Below are positions 49,101-58,611 of a stretch of DNA of 64,000 bases, piece by piece. The stretch is taken from the NCBI GenBank assembly GCA_033964015.1, contig CM066916.1:26429404-26493403 (forward strand), written 5' to 3'. Position numbers and translations under genes: made by a program. Below the pieces are notes generated by a model. The model was not told where the DNA came from. It searched no databases and saw nothing but the letters and a program-made list of their open reading frames with translations. This DNA comes from Scolanthus callimorphus (lineage: Eukaryota > Cnidaria > Anthozoa > Actiniaria > Edwardsiidae). Positions within the stretch are counted from its first letter, which is position 1; each line of letters starts with the position of its first letter.

Positions 49101-51882
49101 GGTCCCGGACCATCTTGCGCTCCCGGAGCGCGAAAAAACTCGCTTCCTGAAATCTGTGGTCCCAGACCATCCTGCACTGCCGGAGCGCAAAAACCGTTTT
49201 TATCCGTAGTCCCGTCCATTCCGTGGACCGAGATCCTTTTGCGCACCGGTGCGCGAAAAACTCGTTTCCTGAAATCTGTGGTCCCAGACCATCCTGCACT
49301 CCCGGAGCGCAAAACCGTTTTTATCCGTAGTCCCGTCCATTCCGTGGACCGAGATCCTTTTGCGCACCCGGTGCGCGAAAAAATTCGTTTCCTGAAATCT
49401 GTGGTCCCAGACCATGCTGCACTCCCGGAGCGCAAAAACCGTTTTTATCCGTAGTCCCGTCCATTCCGTGGACCGAGATCCTTTTGCGCACCCGGTGCGC
49501 GAAAAAACTCGTTTTCTGAAATCTGTGGTCCCAGACCATCTTGCGCTCCCGGAGCACAAAAAAAACCGTTTTTATCCGTAATCCCGTCCATTCCTTGGTC
49601 CCGGACCATCTTGCACTCCCGGAGCACAAAACCCGTTTTTTATCCTTAATCCCGTCCATTCCGTGGTCCCGGAAAAGCGCGAAAAATTCATGCTCTCCGA
49701 CCATCACGCTCCCGGAGCGCAGAATCCATATATAACATTCGTAGTTCCGTCCATTCCCTCGTCCCAGACCACAACCGAGTACTAAATATTACCTTACCTG
49801 AGCTAAAAAATACTATACAGAATAAGAAAAACACCTGAATAGAGATAGCTAACGGAAAACTAAAAGATGATGAGTGAACACTACGACAACTAAACCGAAT
49901 AAAACAAAAAAACGAGCGAAGAGCTAAGACGACGAAACGGTAGCTAAAACAATGAACTAATGAGCTACTAAGACGTACGCAAAGGAGTAAAACTTAACAA
50001 AAGACGACGTGACAAACTGAAAAGACCGTTATACCCGAGGGAACACACTAATGCAAATCCTGCAAATCCTAGTAACTGAAGCTAAACAGAACTATAAAGA
50101 CCAAAAATATATACCTCTGCATTAGGCTGAACGGCAATTGCAGCATTAGGCTGAGCAGGAACTGGAGCATTAGGCTGAACAGGAACTGGACCATTAGGTG
50201 GAACAACGGCCGGACCAACTTGAACATTCGGCTGGACAGCAGCTTGGTTTGCTACTAGCGGCTCTTGAACTTGAATAGGATTCGCAGGGCGAACAGGGGC
50301 CACGACAGGAAGAAGCGGTGGAAGGTTTCCAACAGGTTCCGCCATTGCAGAGGGCTGGTGTTGGTTGTAGCACTAACAGGAACGAAACGTGGAGAAAAAA
50401 CCCGGAGCGTCCCGTCCAAGGCGCTGACTGTTTGAAATGAAACCTCGAGGTAGGGCGTATTTAACCAAGGGCGGCAAAGCATGGTGGGAACCCCCTAGGG
50501 GTTACAAAGTTATTTTATAACACGCTTAGCGATGTTCTAATTAGTTAGTTCAGCTCGAATAGTTTCAAATTGATGTTCAAGTCACTAAATCAAACGTACG
50601 TCATTTGGTGTTGTTCAGACTGCCAATCACTAGCTGTCCTGTCACTTGTAATGAAGCACTTGACATTCCAAGCTACTTAGAATGCAGTAACTTCTAATAT
50701 GAAACCCAGGTCTGGGACTTGATGTCTATTTTTAATTTTACTTCATTCAGTTTTGAAAATCCTGTTTGAATTTTGAATTTCTGTTTTATCCAGGTAGCTT
50801 GCATTACATAAACAATGGGTATGAAACATTAAAATGAATCAGAATATCTGCTGTCGAAAGACAAAATCAAAGTCATTTTGAGTGTAGCTGCATAGCAACA
50901 TTGCTTGAAAACTGAAAATTAGAATTTCACTGAGATAATTTAGTTTCACACCTATTATATTAAGTTGTACAAGCTGGATGCTGAGACAATTATTATAACC
51001 CTTTCACTGCCACTAGACTTTGGCGAGACAGGCCCCCGCCCATCTTTGGGTTTTCTGTGTGTCAATTCTATAATTTTTCTTTTATGATATCTATAACTTT
51101 AATTTTAATTCTTTGGTCTTATCCGAAAGCTTGAATTGCACAACCAGTGGGTCTGAGACAAATATTTAAGGAATCAAATTATCTGTTGTCAAACAAAAAC
51201 AAAGGCATTTTGGCAGGTGTACATGCATGGCCACATATTGCTTGACAACTGAAATTTAGAATTTCAGCTAAGTTTATTTTTCCACCTATTAAGTTGTACA
51301 GGCTGCTGGATGCTTATATAGACCATTATTATAACCCTTATCACTAACCATTTTGCCCACACACGTCCCTGCCCATTTTTTAATGTCAGGGAAATATTCC
51401 CTTGGTTTTCTGTGTCTAATTCTTTTTTCCTTCCTTCCTTTTTTGGTATCTCTTATTTTAATCTTAATTCTTGGTTTTATCCGAAAAGCTTGAATCCCAC
51501 AACCAGTGGGTCTGAGACAAAAAAAGGAAGCAAAATATTTGTTGAAAAACAAAATGAAAGTCATTTTGGGTGTACCTGCATTGCTCGACAGCTGAAAATA
51601 GTATCTGAAGTTAACTTAGGTTTCCACCTACAGTATTTATAGTTGTAACAGGCTGGATGCTGAGACCATTATTACATCCTTTTACTACCACCACATTTTG
51701 CCTGATATCGTTTATAATATTAATAGAGCAGCTATAGACACACCCCTGCCCAGTTTTTGCTTGCCACGGCTAAGTGTCTGGGTTTCCTGTGTTTTGATGA
51801 CAACTGGAGGCTGGGACTACTCGTAGGATTACCGCTGAATCCGTACCTGCTATTCAGTGACTGGAAGTATCGCACAGGTTAG
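41352..51882 (+). CDS. Putative array gene, unit 9, five-T form of exon 2
   Basis: Exons at 41352-41443, 43347-43463 and 51858-51882. This is the only copy whose exon 2 has five T residues (GCGTTTTTATT near 43,375). With the canonical CAG acceptor its three exons form one continuous 77-codon frame, with exon 2 reading DVEGSKKDGVFIAF at its start. It therefore gives the best-looking protein of the array, although the unit is rich in indels that may be errors. AATAAA is at 51990. Confidence 0.4.
43059..43137 (+). repeat. 79-base G tract with a single A (unit 9)
   Basis: G run from 43059 to 43137 broken by one A at 43095. Homologous site: four to six G in A-type units, 23 in unit 7, 19 in unit 8. 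Either an extreme expansion or a long-read artefact. Confidence 0.85.
43954..44016 (-). repeat. Split direct repeat B2 (copy 2)
   Basis: 63 bp repeat, identical to 44270-44332 and to both B repeats of copy 1. Confidence 0.92.
44107..44273 (-). repeat. Split direct repeat A2 (copy 2)
   Basis: 167 bp repeat matching 50397-50563. It ends with the TAGT core. Confidence 0.92.
44270..44332 (-). repeat. Split direct repeat B1 (copy 2)
   Basis: Matches 43954-44016 and overlaps A2 by TAGT, reproducing the circle-junction sequence inside the element. Confidence 0.92.
44540..45792 (-). pseudogene. Tyrosine recombinase, copy 2 (three frame breaks)
   Basis: Same protein as in copy 1, broken by one-base losses at the A run 45650-45652 and the A run 45109-45113, and by the eight-T run 44842-44849 (nine T in copy 1). 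The zinc-ribbon-like start, HSFR, GWRS and HYTRA segments are present. The Arg of SGDRAS is displaced out of frame. The frame begins after the same TATAG acceptor at 45792. As all breaks are in homopolymers, error in the assembly is a serious alternative. Confidence 0.85.
45816..47952 (-). pseudogene. Reverse transcriptase and RNase H, copy 2 (RT-RH joined, C-terminus shifted)
   Basis: Here RT and RNase H read through as one frame of 567 codons from 47952 to 46249, showing that the break in copy 1 is secondary. RT motifs RLCHDVRFLN, DDKSGYQ, LPFGWKAS and YIDD and RNase H motifs CCDAS, LEARAL and STDS are in frame. One G is lost at 46319-46321 (three G, four in copy 1), just before the last RNase H Asp, so that residue and the rest are out of frame. 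Further run-length losses follow near 46,108, 45,975, 45,954 and 45,883. The frame starts after the same CCCTTAG acceptor as in copy 1. Confidence 0.9.
48220..50345 (-). CDS. Gag-like protein, copy 2 (two exons)
   Basis: Exon 1 is 50345-50115 (ATG, 77 codons, donor GAG|GTATAT) and exon 2 is 48759-48220 (acceptor TTTTCTCAG, CCHC knuckle, stop). Both exons are identical in reading to copy 1 and unbroken, in contrast to the recombinase of the same copy. The donor inside the tail (GAT|GTGAGA at 48241/48240) and the RT acceptor at 47953 are kept as well. Confidence 0.75.
48813..49778 (-). repeat. Palindrome-bearing minisatellite in the Gag intron, copy 2
   Basis: Same arrangement and number of sub-units as copy 1, with three or four A-run differences. 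The unchanged copy number supports a recent duplication of the whole element. Confidence 0.85.
50397..50563 (-). repeat. Split direct repeat A1 (copy 2, 5' end)
   Basis: 167 bp repeat matching 44107-44273. The array unit resumes with TTCAAATTG after the TAGT core. Confidence 0.92.
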
Positions 51883-52182
51883 ACATCTGATAAAGTTTCT
51901 TGACACAACATTTCGAGCAAAATTCCACTTAGAAGAGGCCATAGGACATCATAAAGTCTATTGTGGAGGATGCATTTGTGCTGTGCTTCAATAAAGAAGT
52001 GTGGTCAAGAGGTTTCTTTCCCTTTTTCCATTGTTCTTTTGAGAGCTCTGGAAGAATTCGGGTGAACGAAACTTTGAGCTCCTCTCTAGTGGAATCTTTT
52101 GGCCAGCACAGGTATCGACTACGAATCTGTGTTTTAGACATAAACTTCCAGCGCGTGAGCGTGTTTTTTGTTTTGGTTGTCT

Positions 52183-55100
52183 ATGGGCAAAAGAGTTAGT
52201 ATAAATCTTTGTCTAACCTGTCTGATGTAGGGGGAAGCGCTGTCGAGTTTTCATTGAATTACCACAGGTATCCTGAAGTATAGAGCAGGGTTTCGCGTAG
52301 CTGTTTTTGTTGTGCAATCGGTTCGCCGATCGAAAGCGGTCGCGCCATGTTTTCCTTGCATGAATGTACATTCACTTTGGGGACACTTGGAGAGGACCGT
52401 AGTGCTCAGGTGAGGGTTTGTTTTTGCTTGTCAAAACTCGCGTGTCCGAGATGGAAACGTAATCTGTACAGTAGTGAAGTTGTTTTCAATTTCTCAGTAA
52501 CGGAAAGCCTTTCAAGCCGGCAAATACAACGCGAAATTGTCCCTCCTGAAAATCTCTCACTGAAATCCAAGGAAAAGAAGGCAAAATTCCCAAAGACTGT
52601 GTACGCATTGTTTTAAAATAGAGGAACATGCAGTAGTGTCCTTTTCGGCGAGCTTCATGAAATCACTTTTATTCGCAGCTTTACAGGAAATATGGATTTA
52701 CTTTAAAGACTCAGGGGGTAGAAAAAAAAATACTGGCGCCTTTTAAATTCGATCTCCTTTAAGTGAAAGCCATTAATCTCGATCGGCCTTTCTAACATAA
52801 ATTTTTAAACTTTTTTAGAGGTGGCGAGTGATTGACTCGGAAATAAATGCAGAATCTCGCGAAATTCTTAGGGTCATTCTCGAAGTCTCGGATTTTTAAG
52901 AGAGCTGTCTCGCAATCTCGTTTTCTGACGCGAATTTCAGGGAATGTATACGAGGAGCAGTCTTTGATCGTCTCGATCTCGATTGGCTTTTCAACACTGA
53001 TTATCTCGCTGTCTCGGAAAATCTCGCATTACCATTCGCCCTGCACCTCTTCTTGAAAATCTATGGTGCAAAATTTATGTTTATCCTAAGTGCGTACGTA
53101 CCATCTCGTACATACCTACCGTCACCAAGATTTTACACTCAAACACCAATGGCAATGGAAATGCATTTCAATAAAATGAACCAGGAAATAGTTTTGACAG
53201 AAAAAGCTGAGAGCATAACACTTGACATTCGTAGAATAGATCTCAGGGGATCAATAATCGTCTGTTCAAAGGAAATAAAAATCGAACGACATGACGTGTA
53301 TGCGCATGCGCAGACGAGAAAAAGAAAAGAAAACTCATACTCGTGTCCAAATGCGTACATTTGGATTACGATTAATAGAACAGGTGAAACGGCAACTGCG
53401 AGAAACATTTTTCCATTTCTCCATTTTCTCCATATCTCCGTTAGATATAGAGTCAACAACCTGTCGTCCCATATGCATCGCTTACCAGCTCGTCCGACCC
53501 ATAAATACCTTGGTGATGCATAAATTAATGTGGTTGTTCACTAACGGTACAAGGGCGTCCTTATATGGTCTGGTGGCCGGGCGTACTCTCACCCATTGGT
53601 ATTTAGCTACTGAGCAACTCAACACCCAGGATAGCGACTGTCAGGGCCGAAATCTCTGGCGTGGGCGTAAGAACCGTACGGTTGCCATACGACGCTTCAG
53701 CTCCTTGTCTGGATGTATGGTCCTGGGTTTTTTCTTTCCTTCTTTTTCCTCAAGTCTAGTAAATATGCTGATTTGAGGGAGGTTCCTTTTTTTTTTAAAC
53801 TTATCGTCATAAATATTAGTGCGCTTCAGGTATTTTTTTTTTCTTAAATTCACTCCTGGATGTTAAAATATTAAATCACGCGACGATGATAGAATCTAAC
53901 TTTTGTACGCTTTCTCTTTTATTGGCCCAATGGGGGCCGGCCTGACTGGAGCGAAAACATCGTGATTTGATACTTGGCACACGCGATACATGCAAAATCG
54001 CTACTCAATGCGTGTCCTGGGAAGCTGGGTGAGAGAAGCCAAATTATCATAGCTCTTTATTCTTAGCCAGTATCTCGTCTTGTGAATATAGTATATAGTT
54101 GCCGACTCCCACAAAATGCGCGCGCGTCGGAACAACACGAAGAATAGAACACGACGACGTCATAAACACAATCAAGAAAATGAGAGAACGTAACGATTTT
54201 ACAGTTAGTTGCAATGACAGTGAGAAACTGTTCTGCTCTTTGCAGGGACGTAGAAGGCAGCAAGAAAGACGGCGTTTTATTGCTTTTTCGGAATACGGGG
54301 ACTCGAAACTAGGATTCTCAAGTGGAAGCAATGTGCATTCGAGCGGTTGTGTACTGCAAACGTAAGTCGAAGTGAATGTTTCACATTAATATATAATTAT
54401 TACGTTGGGCCGGCTGCGAAGTGCTATGCAATCTCTACACTTTCTCACTCCGCAAGCTGCTTGGCTTTGAGATAAAAACCGGGATCAGATCAGGGATGTT
54501 TTTTTTTTTTTGCATTTACAAGTGGGATGAAAGCATAAAACGTTGGTGTTTTTGTCGCATATTTATTTTCTCTTTGCGAAACCCGCACAGAGAAAAAAAA
54601 ATCAATTAGCCACCAAAAAAGAGAACGCCCCGGAAAAGCAAGGGCTAGAGGACCGCGATAAATTTCACACTCTTTAATAATCTTTTCTCTGTTCTGATTT
54701 TTCTTACCACTGAAGTAATTTTATTTTTAATCTTGCTGTTTCTCTGAAATTTTATCATAGACAAAAGGGGACCAATATCATTATCAAATTTAAGTTAGTT
54801 GTCTTTTTGTTGTATTATTTAGAAAATGTTCAGTCCATCATCTGACCCGATTAGTTTCAAATTGATGTTCAAGTCACTAAATCAAACGTACCTCATTTGG
54901 TGTTGTTCAGACTGCCAATCACTAGCTGTACTGTCACTTGTAATGAAGCACTTGACATTCCAAGCTACTTAGAATGCAGTAACTTCTAATATGGAACCCA
55001 GGTCTGGGACTTGATGTCTATTTTTAATTTTACTTCATTCAGTTTTGAAAGTCCTGTTTGAATTTTGAATTTCTGTTTTTATCCAGGTAGCTTGCATTAC

Positions 55101-55943
55101 ATAAACAATGGGTATGAAACATTAAAATGAATCAGAATATCTGCTGTCGAAAGACAAAATCAAAGTCATTTTGAGTGTAGCTGCATAGCAACATTGCTTG
55201 AAAACTGAAAATTAGAATTTCACTGAGATAATTTAGTTTCACACCTATTATATTAAGTTGTACAAGCTGGATGCTGAGACAATTATTATAACCCTTTCAC
55301 TACCACTAGACTTTGGCGAGACAGGCCCCCACCCATCTTTGGGTTTTCTGTGTGTCAATTCTATAATTTTTCAATTTTTTCTTTAATGATATCTATAATT
55401 TTAATTTTAATTCTTTGGTCTTATCCGAAAGCTTGAATTGCACAACTAGTGGGTCTGAGACAAATATTTAAGGAATCAAATTCTCTGCTGTCAAAAAACA
55501 AAACCAAAGTCATTTTGGTACCTGCATGGCCACATATTGCTTGACAACTGAAATTTAGAATTTCAGCTAAGTTTATTTTTCCAACTATTAAGTTGTACAG
55601 GCTGCTGGATGCTTATATAGACCATTATTATAACCCTTATCACTAAACATTTTGCCCACACACGTCCCTGCCCATTTTTTAATGTCAGGGGAAAATTCCC
55701 TTGGTTTTCTGTGTCTAATTCCTTTTTCCTTCCTTCCTTTTTTTGGTATCTCTCATTTTAATCTTAATTCTTGCCTTTATCCGAAAAGCTTGAATCCCAC
55801 AACCAGTGGGTCTGAGAGAAAAAAAGGAAGCAAAATATTTGTTGAAAAACAAAATCAAAGTCATTTTGGGTGTACCTGCATTGCTCAACAGCTGAAAATA
55901 GGATCTGAAGTTAACTTAGGTTTCCATCTACAGTATTAGTTGT
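52183..55943 (+). repeat. Array unit 10 (B-type start, then A-type, truncated)
   Basis: Starts as B-type (GAAGTATAGAG near 52,275) but after a 29-base deletion at about 52,397 reads as A-type (AAGCCGGCAAATAC, CTGAAATCC, ATCGAACGAC). It has more private changes than any other unit, as expected for the edge of an array. It ends inside the third sub-repeat, about 550 bp short of a full unit. Confidence 0.93.
52347..54361 (+). pseudogene. Array gene remnant, unit 10
   Basis: Exon 1 (52347-52409) lacks 29 bases and is out of frame; it also has GTC to TTC near 52,371. Exon 2 (54246-54361) has two private amino-acid changes (TTG to TCG, AGT to AAT). Exon 3 and the poly(A) region are missing because the array ends first. 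Confidence 0.5.
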
Positions 55944-55959
55944 CCATCTACAGTATTAG
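55921..55959 (+). repeat. Right border of the array with a short direct duplication
   Basis: CCATCTACAGTATTAG occurs twice, at 55,924-55,939 as part of the unit and again at 55,944-55,959, directly before unrelated sequence. It is a microduplication at the breakpoint. Confidence 0.75.
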
Positions 55960-56165
55960 ACCGAACTCGCAAATTTTTCATTTCAGCAGAATGTTGATCC
56001 CCATCGTGCTGAGAGAGGGAGGCGCACAACAACGCCAGCACGTGGCAAATCGTGGGCGAAGATTACGTAGCCCCCATGATGCATCACAGTCGTAGCGCGC
56101 ACCGCCCGCTGGATTGGGAGCCCTGTGGTATATCCAAAATGGCGCCTTCCACTGGTATGAACTTG
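55960..56165. other. Unique flank next to the array, no gene seen
   Basis: GC-richer than the array, with an AAAATGGCGCC motif near 56,138. No frame worth calling. Confidence 0.5.
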
Positions 56166-56274
56166 AACCAAACTTGCCATTAGAAACAGCGCGTCTCCCA
56201 AACAAAATGGCCGACAAAATGACCGAAAAGGACTGGAAACCATCGACCACTTTATCATAGGGATTCCTGTGTGT

Positions 56275-56935
56275 TTTATACTGAACGGACCATTTGCACA
56301 GTTGAATTTTTCACGGATTTTCAAGCATGGTAGTGTAGCCGCTAGCTTTTGGCCATGTGGAATATAAATACAAAGTACAAAGGAGAGTACAAGTTTTTAT
56401 ACTTTTAAATATCGTGTAAATGAAAATTATAAGCTGTTAATCAACCATTCAAGTTTTTATTCTTTAACAACAACAACACTGCTGCAGACGGTGACTCCAA
56501 CAAAACGAAACGCGTTTTTCAGAATTTTTTAACTCGCTCGCGTTGCGTCAAAAATGCTCGGATATTTTTGAGCTCTGGATATGTTAAACCTCGACTATTG
56601 GTGCTTTTAACTATTGGTTCGAATTTATTTTTAAGAGCCGCATTTGCTGAAACTTCTGATTTGGGGTCATTCGACCTTCGTTTTTTTATCATATTCAAAT
56701 TGTACGAGTGAAAATTGCAGTACAAGATAGGGCCAAAAAAATGACTATGAAAGTGGAGCAATATCAATGTCCCCTTTCGAAATTAATCCATTTTGTACGA
56801 TTTATAACCATTAGAACTTTGGGGACACACACATTCCTTCCCACATTTCAGAAACATTTTTCTAACACATGATTTGTTTTTCTTTGACTTTTCAAGATTG
56901 AGGAAATATCTCGATTTTGTTTCACCGTGTTCTAA
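56275..56935. other. Spacer inside the large inverted repeat, no gene seen
   Basis: A short minus-strand frame (56767-56519) has a fairly protein-like tail (GLTYPELKNIRAFLTQRER) but no start context, domain or splice support. Otherwise nothing stands out. Confidence 0.4.
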
Positions 56936-57386
56936 GGGACTGTTCGTTAATTACGTCGCAGGGGGCTGGTGGTTTTATAGGGGGGGGGGGGGGGGGGGGT
57001 AAATTTTGCAGAACATTGAAAAATTTGGGGGTAAATTTTTAGAACATGCGAAACTTTTGGGGGGTGCATTCAGTGTCATGCAAAAGTGTCCTGGGCCAAC
57101 TAAAGATTTCCTACTAAACATTTCTGTCGAACTTCTCCTCTCTTTTCTTGCCAGTTTAGAGCTTGTTCTACCGGTACATCCATACTTAGTTAGACGCCAT
57201 TTTGATACTAGCTTACTAGCTAAGTCGATTAGCGTGCAGGGGGAGGGGGTAAAGTTTCAAATAACCGTTTTTCGAAGGGGGTAGAAATTGAAACTACGTT
57301 TTTTGAACGGGGGTAAGTTTTCACAAAACCTACGAGCAGAAACCCCCCCCCCCCCCCCCCCTGCGACGTAATTAACGAACAGTCCC
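56936..57386. mobile_element. 451 bp PIF/Harbinger-like MITE with TAA target duplication
   Basis: Terminal inverted repeats of at least 30 bp begin GGGACTGTTCGTTAATTACG (56936 onward, and the complement ending at 57386). TAA precedes at 56933-56935 and follows at 57387-57389. Three-base TWA duplications are a known trait of PIF/Harbinger. The inside has G-runs and C-runs next to the ends and no transposase. Confidence 0.75.
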
Positions 57387-57731
57387 TAACTACTTCGCAC
57401 GAGAGCGAACAATATAGCCTCTCGTTAAACATTCGTATCCTTTTCGTATCCAGACGGTGACTTAGACAAGTTTTCCTCTATTCTTTTTAAATCCGATTCA
57501 CGTTTCACCGATTTTATTCCTATGATCGCGTGCCTTATGCCTTGCTGTACAGCTATGTGACTATGTTGACGAATTTTATACTTCATGTAGTCCCAAGTTA
57601 TTCTGTGCTTGATGGTGTGGACGTTAAGTAGATAAATGTAATGGTATACATAAACTAAAATCCGTTGTCAAGTCATTCTTCCGTGTAGTCTGCAAATATC
57701 AGCAGGCGTTCCTATAAAGTGATCAGTATTA
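57387..57731. other. Spacer inside the large inverted repeat, no gene seen
   Basis: About 345 bp of A+T-rich DNA with no open frame or motif I can support. Confidence 0.5.
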
Positions 57732-57873
57732 AAAACACACAGGAATCCTCATGATAGTGTTCTCAATGGTTTCCAGTCCTTTTCGGTCATTTGGTCGGCC
57801 ATTTTGTTTGGGAGACGCGCTGTTTCTAATGGCAAGTTTGAACCAACTGCTTCTCGACGTCTCTTTACCCTGT

Positions 57874-57999
57874 GAGCAGAGGTTTCTTTCTGCTGTCAGT
57901 CGTTTACCTTTTATTGAAGCTGTTCGCGTCGCTGGTATGTCGCGTTGACAGCGACGCGAACAGCCTCAATAAAAGACTGATAGAAAGAAACCTCTGCTC
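57874..57999. mobile_element. Near-perfect hairpin, MITE-like (126 bp)
   Basis: Arms 57874-57934 and 57949-57999 are reverse complements with two small insertions in the left arm. Ends read GAGCAGAGGTTTCTTTC. The centre is the very strong stem GCTGTTCGCGTCGCTG. No coding capacity. Confidence 0.75.
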
Positions 58000-58199
58000 G
58001 TAGGGATAGACAAGACTTCTCTACTCCAGTAAGCTTACTCAAAGAGAAAACCCGTTGATTTAAAATCACAGAAAGACTAGTAAGCTTACTCAGTAAGTAA
58101 GATATAATTCCCTTTATTAGATACGTAATATTAGCGAGCTCTAATTATTAAGCTAGTTTGAAAGCTTACAATCGATGTACGTTTGAATGTTCCCTGCTA

Positions 58200-58326
58200 G
58201 CAGAGGCTCCTTTTTATCTCGTTGCATTTTCTTTTACTCTTAATGTTTTCTTGTGTTTTTCAACTACGCAAAAGTTTCCCTGTTAACGACGGTCTCTTGT
58301 GGCACGAGAGCAAAAGTAGCCTCTGC
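58200..58326. mobile_element. 127 bp MITE-like element related to the hairpin at 57,874
   Basis: Ends GCAGAGGCTCCTTTTTATCTC (58200 onward) and its imperfect complement (58305-58326). The GCAGAGGYT start is shared with the preceding hairpin. Confidence 0.5.
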
Positions 58327-58382
58327 ACACCAATGTCATTTCTCTGTCCTCTGTCGTGCATGTGTGAGAAAATGGCGTGAGC

Positions 58383-58611
58383 ACAGGCAGACCGGGCGAA
58401 TTATTAGTAATTAAGTTGACTTATTACCTTTAAATATCTCCTGAGTTGTTTTTGGGGAGAATTGGAGCCCTCCGAGCTGTTTCCGGCCTTCCCACAATTT
58501 GTAAAAAAATTCACTCGCTACCCCTTCGATTATCAGATAATGGCGAAGAACTCAGGAGACATTTAAAGGTAATAAGTCAACTTTATTTACTAATACTTAT
58601 TGTCTGCCTGT
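58383..58611. mobile_element. 229 bp foldback element with ~62 bp inverted ends
   Basis: Left arm 58383-58447 and right arm 58550-58611 share ACAGGCAGAC, AAGTTGACTTATTACC and CTCCTGAGTT in inverted order. No clear target duplication. Confidence 0.75.

Larger units (their letters stand above)
43954..50563 (-). mobile_element. Ngaro/PAT-like tyrosine-recombinase retrotransposon, copy 2
   Basis: About 6.61 kb, base for base almost the same as copy 1 and inserted at the identical position (GATTAG|T) of the array unit. Split direct repeats are A1 50397-50563, B1 44270-44332, A2 44107-44273 and B2 43954-44016. Differences from copy 1 are almost all one-base changes in homopolymer length, densest between 44,840 and 46,330. 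Sharing of the exact site means duplication with the unit is more likely than two insertions. Confidence 0.93.
41185..52182 (+). repeat. Array unit 9 (B-type) interrupted by retrotransposon copy 2
   Basis: Near twin of unit 7, with the element at the same base. Without the 6,606 bp element it would be about 4,392 bp, the excess being mostly the 79-base G tract. It has an unusual number of one-base indels in runs. Confidence 0.95.
1..55943 (+). repeat. Tandem array of a ~4.31 kb unit (nine full copies, one truncated)
   Basis: The same sequence returns with starts at 1, 4313, 8627, 12942, 17257, 21574, 25895, 36855, 41185 and 52183. Spacing is 4312-4330 bp, except for two intervals of about 11 kb that each hold a 6.6 kb retrotransposon. 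Copies differ by scattered substitutions and short indels. The first base of the window is already inside a unit, so the left edge is not seen. The array stops at about 55,943, inside the third sub-repeat of unit 10. All copies are head to tail, which points to unequal crossing-over rather than dispersed transposition. Confidence 0.97.
56166..57846. repeat. Large inverted repeat with ~110 bp arms
   Basis: Left arm 56166-56274 and right arm 57732-57846 are reverse complements with small differences, including GGAAACCAT, AAAAGGACTGG and GGGAGACGCGCTG. The 1.46 kb between them holds A+T-rich DNA and one complete MITE. Arms end sharply, so this could be a foldback element or two opposed copies of a short repeat. 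Confidence 0.8.

Noticed and set aside
1..55943. CRISPR array
   Set aside because: Repeats are 4.3 kb units or 60-120 bp minisatellite units without spacers, and the DNA is of animal type.
56519..56767. 82-codon minus-strand frame with a protein-like tail
   Set aside because: No domain, no splice or promoter support and no second copy to compare; it lies inside an inverted repeat. A database search of the last 50 residues could reopen it.
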